Positions 54,773 to 61,233 of a stretch of DNA of 64,000 bases are shown piece after piece (positions within the stretch are counted from its first letter, which is position 1; each line of letters begins with the position of its first letter). The notes under the pieces were generated by a model. That model did no database searches. It saw nothing but the letters and a program-made list of their open reading frames with translations, and was not told the DNA's origin. Both the position numbers and the translations under genes were made by a program. Origin of the DNA: Lacimicrobium alkaliphilum (GTDB lineage Bacteria > Pseudomonadota > Gammaproteobacteria > Enterobacterales > Alteromonadaceae). The DNA is taken from the NCBI RefSeq assembly GCF_002591895.1, contig NZ_NISX01000002.1:124001-188000 (forward strand), written 5' to 3'.

Positions 54773-56647
54773 CTATTGCTGATTGAGGATCTTTCCGGTA
54801 CCAAGCTCGAAAGAAAATCTATCGTCATTTTCGCCGGACTTTAACCCTACATATATATTGAGAATTTGCAGCAAAAGCCGGTGTGCCGGATCGCGATTCT
54901 GCTCATCAACGTCATTAAGCAGTGAGAGCAGCAACTGATAAGACTTGTCGCGCGCTGCAGGGATGTCTTCATTGGCAAGTGCACCCGCATTGCGATAACG
55001 ATAAACATCATGCAGCAGGTCCAACATCGTCCAGCTAAAGTCCACTTGGGTTAGTCCCTCAGCTGTAAGCCAATGTTGACGCATTTTTTCATTTCCAATG
55101 AGAGTCTTAATCCGGTCCCAGCCGACTTGCTGGTGCAGTGACAGTTTACCATCTAACACTCCCCACTCTTCTGGCACAAATCTCATTCTGGCAAGCTCGC
55201 GTAAATGATAATCGGCGAACTGACGATAGCTTGCAGATGACAAAATCTCAGCCTGCCACCCTTTTAATTCGCTGTGTTCAGTTTGGTATCTGAGCTCTTG
55301 CTGATAATGAGGAAACAGTGTATCGAACCCTGTTACCCTGTCGACGCGAACCGTGCGCAATATTGCCGGGGAGTGTTCAGAAAGTGTCAGAACTTTATAC
55401 GCGGGGCGATAAGCTGCCAGTGAAGGCGCCTGAATATTCAATAAACTGCGCCCATTATTGCCGACAATAGTCTGTGTGTCGTTAATATGCATGTGGCCGC
55501 CAACATGAAAAGTAATCCCCGTATCCAGCAGCGCATTAACGGTTTTCTTTGTCGGTGAGCGAACCATCTGAAAGGCATCTTCCCCTAACAATTGCTGAAT
55601 CCTTTTTTCCTGCCCGTCATAAAACGGCGCCATTGGGAAATGACTGAAAGCCACCAGTTCCTTGTTTAATGCTCTCGCTTCAGAGGCAATCTTCTTAATC
55701 CATTGTAAAAGTTGAGGTTTATATCTGACGACGCCGTTGTATCCCTGGTTTCCGGAACCAGAAAATCCTCTCAGTTCTCCATTTTCACCCTCAGGAACAT
55801 ATACGTTTGCATCAATGGCGAGCAGCCAGACACCTTCGACAGGCTCAACAACATACGAGCTATCGATAACATATGCACACACTGGCTGTATGCTGTTATT
55901 ACAGACCCGCCAGCGACGATTAGCTAATGGCGATTGCAACTCAGCTCTCGCGTATTGATAACTTTCATGACTGTATGTGGAAAAGGGTGTGGCCCAGAAC
56001 AGGTCCCTCTTCGAAGGATAGAATCCCATATCCGGCATCGCCTCAATAAGAGACTGGTAGCCTGCGTAACCCACATCGTCAGCACAGATCAGGTTTTCAG
56101 GCTTTTGCTTTGACAGACACTTGTTGTGATCTGTACTGTAAACAGGCACTTCTTGTCCGTTCTTGTTGAGAAAATCCGGCTCCCCGCCCGGGGTGTCTTG
56201 CGGACGCACAGGATCGTGATTGCCATTAGTGATGAAAAAGCGCATATCATGTTTTTCCTGAAAACTTGTCAGCATTTTCATCAGGCCCCTGACATGCAAA
56301 GGCTGACCGTCATCGGTGAAATCTCCCGGTAATACAATCAGCCTGACGTTGTCTTGAGCAAGTTGTTCCAGCGCCTGGTTTAAAGCGAAATAGTTTTCGT
56401 TAAATAAACGGGTGGAATGCAATTGTGCACGCATGCTTCTGATAATCGCATTGCGGCCATCTTGCCGGGGGATCCCGGTAAATTCGCCGTTCTCAAATGT
56501 GGCAAAAACATCATGAAAGTGAATATCTGGCAGAAAGGCTATTTCGGTCTGAATTTTACCTTGAGCCTGAAGACCGGGACTCATAAAGAGCAACAAAACT
56601 AATATCTTAAAAGCAACAGCATTGTTCACAATGATCATATATCTCAT
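54773..56647 (-). CDS. Exported calcineurin-like metallophosphoesterase
   Basis: This is a predicted periplasmic phosphoesterase of about 624 residues. The signal region is AVAFKILVLLLFMSPGLQAQG. All five metallophosphatase blocks are present: FLPDIHFHD (D-x-H), VLPGDFTDDG, ITNGNHDPV, FSHFPMAP and VGGHMHIND. Unusually long C-terminal extensions of unknown role follow (about 250 residues). The first of several in-frame starts with a proper leader is at 56647 (others at 56638 and upstream to 56716); no strong Shine-Dalgarno is seen. It is downstream of TonB receptor 1 but behind a perfect-stem terminator, so it may depend on read-through or its own promoter. Confidence 0.88.
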   Translation of the reverse strand: MRYMIIVNNAVAFKILVLLLFMSPGLQAQGKIQTEIAFLPDIHFHDVFATFENGEFTGIPRQDGRNAIIRSMRAQLHSTRLFNENYFALNQALEQLAQDNVRLIVLPGDFTDDGQPLHVRGLMKMLTSFQEKHDMRFFITNGNHDPVRPQDTPGGEPDFLNKNGQEVPVYSTDHNKCLSKQKPENLICADDVGYAGYQSLIEAMPDMGFYPSKRDLFWATPFSTYSHESYQYARAELQSPLANRRWRVCNNSIQPVCAYVIDSSYVVEPVEGVWLLAIDANVYVPEGENGELRGFSGSGNQGYNGVVRYKPQLLQWIKKIASEARALNKELVAFSHFPMAPFYDGQEKRIQQLLGEDAFQMVRSPTKKTVNALLDTGITFHVGGHMHINDTQTIVGNNGRSLLNIQAPSLAAYRPAYKVLTLSEHSPAILRTVRVDRVTGFDTLFPHYQQELRYQTEHSELKGWQAEILSSASYRQFADYHLRELARMRFVPEEWGVLDGKLSLHQQVGWDRIKTLIGNEKMRQHWLTAEGLTQVDFSWTMLDLLHDVYRYRNAGALANEDIPAARDKSYQLLLSLLNDVDEQNRDPAHRLLLQILNIYVGLKSGENDDRFSFELGTGKILNQQ

Positions 56648-56669
56648 TACATGTGCGGCATTATATTTT

Positions 56670-56705
56670 ATAAAAATATCCTTCCCGCCCTGACGGGCGG
56701 GAAGG
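56670..56705 (-). terminator. Strong hairpin terminator between TonB receptor 1 and the phosphoesterase
   Basis: A perfect 11-bp GC-rich stem (CCTTCCCGCCC-TGAC-GGGCGGGAAGG, 56680-56705) is followed on the minus strand by a T/A-rich ATATTTTTAT tract. It lies 23 bases after the receptor stop and 22 bases before the phosphoesterase start. Confidence 0.88.
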
Positions 56706-56728
56706 AGTGACGTCATAACAGATTTGTT

Positions 56729-59488
56729 CTAGAAGTTAGCTCTTACTCCCAGAGTCAGGCGACGACCAGACATTTCATACATAGTCGGAAAGCGCGGATC
56801 AATGGTGTAACCCGTAGTTTCTTCATCGGTGATATTAATGCCTTTCAAGGTCACTTTGACGTTATCAGAAACATGATAACCAACAGACAAATCGTATTGT
56901 CCGTACTCGTCACGGTAGACTGGATACATGTCTCGCCCTATATATTCAACATAGGCGTCTTTATAATTGTAGGAAATACGCGCGTCAAAGGCGTCGTTTT
57001 CATAATAAAAGGTCAGGTTGTAAGTACTTTCCGCCAACCCTTCAGGCGGTGTCGGAATATCGAGATCCGACGCACCGGTCAGTGAATTATCCAGTGATGT
57101 GTAGTTGGCATTAATGCCAAAACCATCCAATGTGTGATGCAGCATTCTCAGTGGAAATTGGGCAATCAGCTCTATACCAGAAACATCAAAGGAACCTTCA
57201 GCATTCACTTTCTGGTAAACTTCAAAATCATATATTCCATCCACAGTCCCATCGGCATTATATTTGGTGACATTTTCGACAACACCATTGAGTGTTTCAC
57301 GAACAACCCCTTCGATGGTTTTGTCAAAGTAAGAAATCGCCAACAGACCACCCCCTTCGAGGTAGTACTCAAAACCCATTTCCCACTGATCAGCGAAAGT
57401 CGGCTTAAGATCCGGGTTACCGTCACGATACTTAAATTCACTCAGGCTCACAGTGCGCTTGTAAGCAATGTCACCAAGCGACGGGCGCATAAATGTCTCA
57501 GAATAGGCACCACGTAACATCAGATTATTGGTCAGTTCAACCACCATATTCAGACTGGGCAGTGTTTCTGAATAGTTGCCCTCTTTGGACACAGGTTCGG
57601 GTGTATAGCCGGTTGAACCGTCTGTATTTTGTACCTGGTGAAAACCAAAAGAGACAATATCACTTTCGATGTAACGCAAACCCGCATTGACCTTTATCGG
57701 CATGGCGGCAACAGTGAAGTCAAAGTTTGCCATGGCATATAACGCGGTGGTTTCTTCATCTACGCGGTAAAATTCACTTTCCTCGTAGGGCACTGAGAAG
57801 CCAGCATAGCGAAAAAAGTCACGCGCATAATCGTTGCTGATTTGGCTCCAGTCCAGATCGCGTCCTGCACTGGCAGAATATGCCCCACCCGGTACCAACT
57901 GTGAAACCGGTATCAGTTCAGAGTCCAGTAAAGTGCGGACACCATTGTATGAGCTGTCTCCTTCGCTGGGGCCCTGTACACGAGCTGAACCTTTATCGCG
58001 TTGTTTGGATTTGTCAGTATAGCGTGCACCAAACTGAAGCTCAGTCAGGGCTGGCATAAAGTCAAACTGAGCATAATACGTTGCGTCCAGCTGTGCAGCA
58101 TACTTATCATCCGTGATATTCTCAAAGTCAACATCATAGTAATCAAACAAATAGGTTTCCGGCGCATTATACATATCGATACTGTCCGGATTGTCACTTA
58201 AGATGGTTTCACCACCTGTTTCGGTATAACGACTGCGGGACGGTGCATAAGAGGTATGCTTAAGATTGGTTGAATCAGAGAACTTCTCAGCACCAGAAAA
58301 ACCCAGAAGTCCGTGAATTTCCCATTGTTTCAGTGTCCAGTCCATTTCAACACTAAATTGCTCGTAGTCAGTGTCCTGCACACGTTCTTTACTCAGAAAT
58401 TCGTGTTGCGTCAGTGCATAGGAGACATCAGTTAATACTGTAATACCGTATTCTGAGAGGGTTTCTGAGTCGTAGTCATGGATAGTTTCCAGAGTGCTAG
58501 GGCTGGATGCGGAATAGGCCGCTGCATCATACTCATCTTCAACGGTGTCATAACCGCCCAACATGGCATCAAATGTAAGGTTGAACATATTGGATGGCTT
58601 GTACTGTAATGACGCTGTAGCCCCCCATTTTTCCTGATCATTCAAAAAAGCCCGATCGCCCACTTTGTTGAGGAATACGACCCGACTGGTTTCATTGTCA
58701 TCAAAACGGTCATTGATCACGATACCAGTATCACGTTCCAGAACGAATGCAGCCTGATCAGACTGGGCTTGTTTGGAATCTGAACCACTTTTTTCCAGCC
58801 AGCGGGATAACGGCCTGAAATCAACCCCTGAGTTACTATCGGTGCGGTTAGTACGCTGCGACATTGAGTAGGATACCAATGCTCCCCAGTCGCCAAACGT
58901 ATCGCTGGCAAGCACGGCAAACTTAGGGTCAGTTTTTTCTGAGATAGAGTTATTGGCTGCCTCTGCCGACACAATCAGTTTGCGCCCGTCATAGTCAAAA
59001 GGGCGCGATGTGCTGATGAGCACATTGCCTGCAATTCCGCCCTCTTCATCTGCTGCTGTGGGTGACTTTTTCACTGTCACACTTTGAATGATCTCTGACG
59101 CGAAGATATCAAACTCGACGTCACGACCACCGCTGCCTGATGCTGTAGCGACGCCGTTGATTGAAACGTGCGTAAACTCTGTTGGTAAGCTGCGTACCAG
59201 TACTTTTGAACCCAATCCTTTATTGCGCTCTATACTTACCCCGGGCATACGTTGCAGCGCTTCTGCCAGATTCTGTTCGGGAAAATCCGCGATGTCTGAT
59301 GCCACAACAGAATCTGAAAAACCGATCATATCTCTCTTGATATCGACCGCTTTCTCAAGACTTTTTACATACGATCCGGTAACGACAATCTCTTCTAATG
59401 CCTCATTTTCTGCTGCGAAAACAGGTTGCGCTATTCCTAAACCCATTGCCAGATACAAGGGTGACAATGCAAAGTTGTTGTGTTTCAT
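56729..59488 (-). CDS. TonB-dependent receptor 1 (no STN signalling domain)
   Basis: This is a 919-residue outer-membrane receptor. The signal region is FALSPLYLAMGLGIAQPVFAA. The TonB box follows (EALEEIVVTGSYVKSLEKA), then the plug (ADFPEQNLAEALQRMPGVSIERNKGLGSKV...) and a long beta-barrel ending RRLTLGVRANF. It closely parallels the receptor at 61234 along its whole visible length (for example the shared NSISEKTDPKF, QRTNRTDSNS-type and FRPLSRWLEKSG segments). It lacks the N-terminal STN domain of that paralogue, so it is probably the transport-only member. It is transcribed divergently from the sigma/FecR genes. Confidence 0.93.
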   Translation of the reverse strand: MKHNNFALSPLYLAMGLGIAQPVFAAENEALEEIVVTGSYVKSLEKAVDIKRDMIGFSDSVVASDIADFPEQNLAEALQRMPGVSIERNKGLGSKVLVRSLPTEFTHVSINGVATASGSGGRDVEFDIFASEIIQSVTVKKSPTAADEEGGIAGNVLISTSRPFDYDGRKLIVSAEAANNSISEKTDPKFAVLASDTFGDWGALVSYSMSQRTNRTDSNSGVDFRPLSRWLEKSGSDSKQAQSDQAAFVLERDTGIVINDRFDDNETSRVVFLNKVGDRAFLNDQEKWGATASLQYKPSNMFNLTFDAMLGGYDTVEDEYDAAAYSASSPSTLETIHDYDSETLSEYGITVLTDVSYALTQHEFLSKERVQDTDYEQFSVEMDWTLKQWEIHGLLGFSGAEKFSDSTNLKHTSYAPSRSRYTETGGETILSDNPDSIDMYNAPETYLFDYYDVDFENITDDKYAAQLDATYYAQFDFMPALTELQFGARYTDKSKQRDKGSARVQGPSEGDSSYNGVRTLLDSELIPVSQLVPGGAYSASAGRDLDWSQISNDYARDFFRYAGFSVPYEESEFYRVDEETTALYAMANFDFTVAAMPIKVNAGLRYIESDIVSFGFHQVQNTDGSTGYTPEPVSKEGNYSETLPSLNMVVELTNNLMLRGAYSETFMRPSLGDIAYKRTVSLSEFKYRDGNPDLKPTFADQWEMGFEYYLEGGGLLAISYFDKTIEGVVRETLNGVVENVTKYNADGTVDGIYDFEVYQKVNAEGSFDVSGIELIAQFPLRMLHHTLDGFGINANYTSLDNSLTGASDLDIPTPPEGLAESTYNLTFYYENDAFDARISYNYKDAYVEYIGRDMYPVYRDEYGQYDLSVGYHVSDNVKVTLKGINITDEETTGYTIDPRFPTMYEMSGRRLTLGVRANF

Positions 59489-59516
59489 TTCGTGTTTGTC
59501 CGTTTAGCTGGTTGAA

Positions 59517-59541
59517 GGTGAGTGAGCTGTACAAACTCACC
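59517..59541. promoter_or_regulatory. Inverted repeat in the receptor 1/sigma spacer (GGTGAGT-N11-ACTCACC)
   Basis: A perfect 7-bp inverted repeat lies 29-53 bases before the receptor 1 start. It could be an operator or a 5'-leader hairpin controlling translation. Confidence 0.45.
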
Positions 59542-59576
59542 AAAGAAGACTCACGAAAAGAACAATCCGGGGACAC

Positions 59577-59594
59577 AAACTTTTGTGAAAGTTT
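59577..59594. promoter_or_regulatory. Palindrome AAACTTT-TGTG-AAAGTTT in the receptor 1/sigma spacer
   Basis: A perfect 7-bp inverted repeat with a 4-base centre lies midway in the 221-bp divergent spacer. Position and symmetry fit a regulator dimer site acting on both promoters; the regulator is not known. Confidence 0.45.
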
Positions 59595-59709
59595 TATGTC
59601 ATCGGGGGCTGCACAAACTGTCACAGAAAATTAATAAAAGTATTTGTCCCTGAATGCAGAATAGAGCAGTCGTATCAAAGGTAGGTTTCCGGAAAATGAA
59701 TTCAAAAAT

Positions 59710-60258
59710 ATGCACCTGCTGTCCTCAACAAAAAAAGAACCACCTGTGATCGATGGCACTCACAGTCAAAACCTGGCTCAGGCGCTGCTCAAACACCAAA
59801 CCGTGCTCAAGCAATTTATCCGCCGTTCTGTATCTCAGGAAAGTGATGTTGAAGACATTTATCAGAAAATGCTGCTCAAAGTACTCAAACGTCGCAGTGA
59901 CAGCGATATACAGAACCCGTTAAGTTACGGCTTTAAAATGGCTGAAAACAGCATTGCTGAATACATCAGGGAAAGCCAGAGGCACCCCGATGAGCTTGCT
60001 GTTGAGCCGATCTGTGAGAAAAGCAACCTGGAAGAGCAACTGCACTACCACCAACGCTTAAACTTATATCAACAGGTACTGACTGACATGCCAGCCCTGC
60101 GCCGCGAGGCCTTTGTGCGCAGAAAATTTCATGGACAATCCCGCACCGAAATCGCGGATGCTATGACTCTATCAGAGGAAGCGGTGAAGAAGCACATCAC
60201 ACGCGCCATGGACGACTTGAAATGTGCCGTGCAACGTCAGTTGCACGAGGGTCATTAG
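59710..60258 (+). CDS. ECF-family RNA polymerase sigma factor (FecI type)
   Basis: This is a 182-residue alternative sigma factor. Region 2 (FIRRSVSQESDVEDIYQKMLLKVLKRR...NPLSYGFKMAENSIAEYIRES) and region 4 (VLTDMPALRREAFVRRKFHGQSRTEIADAMTLSEEAVKKHITRAMDDLK) are both present. The next gene, 15 bases downstream, is a FecR-type anti-sigma factor, and the one after is a TonB receptor with an STN domain, the standard FecIRA layout. The start at 59710 has no good Shine-Dalgarno but is the first in-frame ATG. Confidence 0.92.
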   Translation: MHLLSSTKKEPPVIDGTHSQNLAQALLKHQTVLKQFIRRSVSQESDVEDIYQKMLLKVLKRRSDSDIQNPLSYGFKMAENSIAEYIRESQRHPDELAVEPICEKSNLEEQLHYHQRLNLYQQVLTDMPALRREAFVRRKFHGQSRTEIADAMTLSEEAVKKHITRAMDDLKCAVQRQLHEGH

Positions 60259-60273
60259 CAGACTGAGAACATT

Positions 60274-61158
60274 ATGAAACAAGATAATCAAAGCCCTGAG
60301 AACGTTAAATCATCATCGCTGGAGTCGCAAATCTGGAACGATCCCGCATTGCACGAAGCGCTGTCTCAATATGACATCGGTGAACAGAACAAAAACCAGA
60401 AAAACGTCATCGCCGCGCCAGCCAATAAACCTCTATTCTCCATTGCAACCTGGCCTGCACTGGCGGCATCATTTGCGATAATTTGGCTGTTATGGACCGG
60501 TCAACCGACCACTCATGAAGCCCCTCACCCACTACCAACACTCACGTTAGACAGTCAGGCACATACGCGCGACGTGGATCTGGCAGATGGCACTGAAGTG
60601 GCATTGAATCGCCATGTAAAAATGCATTTTTATCAGGATGACAAACTACGCTCCGTTGACTTCGAGCAGGGAGAGGCGTTTTTTGATGTGGCTCGTCATC
60701 AGAAAAAACCCTTTGTGGTGCAAACCCGTGATGCAAAGATTACCGTTATTGGTACGGCGTTTAACGTCGATGTCGCGCAAAGCCATTCACAGATTGAGGT
60801 CTATCATGGCAGGGTCAAAGTAACCTCAGAACAACGCGGCGAAGAGATTATACTGACCAAAGGACAGGCTATTGAACTGACACCCGAAGGAATCATTACA
60901 ACTAAAAGCTTTAGCAGAAAGACGCCCTTGTGGCAGCAAGGCTGGATGGAATTTTCTGACCACAGCCTTGAACATGTGATTGAAAAACTTAACCGCTACA
61001 GCGACAAAAAACTGATTTTAAGCAACAACATCCGGCAGCTAATGGTTTCCGGACGCTTTAAAACAGAGGCGCCAGTTGATGCAGTTAAACTGCTGGCGCA
61101 AATGCATGAGTTACGGCTCACTGTGTTTTCGGACAGTATTGTGATTGATAAGGAATAG
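60274..61158 (+). CDS. FecR-family anti-sigma factor
   Basis: This is a 294-residue inner-membrane regulator. One TM helix is visible (IATWPALAASFAIIWLLW, about residues 52-69), separating a cytoplasmic sigma-binding part from a periplasmic FecR domain (RDVDLADGTEVALNRHVKMHFYQDDKLRSVDFEQGEAFFDVARHQKKPFVVQTRDAKITVIGTAFNVD). A C-terminal STN-like domain follows (LEHVIEKLNRYSDKKLILSNNIRQLMVSGRFKTEAPVDAVKLL). It should relay receptor occupancy to the sigma factor. Confidence 0.92.
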   Translation: MKQDNQSPENVKSSSLESQIWNDPALHEALSQYDIGEQNKNQKNVIAAPANKPLFSIATWPALAASFAIIWLLWTGQPTTHEAPHPLPTLTLDSQAHTRDVDLADGTEVALNRHVKMHFYQDDKLRSVDFEQGEAFFDVARHQKKPFVVQTRDAKITVIGTAFNVDVAQSHSQIEVYHGRVKVTSEQRGEEIILTKGQAIELTPEGIITTKSFSRKTPLWQQGWMEFSDHSLEHVIEKLNRYSDKKLILSNNIRQLMVSGRFKTEAPVDAVKLLAQMHELRLTVFSDSIVIDKE

Positions 61159-61233
61159 CCTTGTCATCTTTTCTTAACTAAAGCGAATTAGCATGCCTGC
61201 CATTGTGATCAGGCAGTATTATGTTCAGACATT

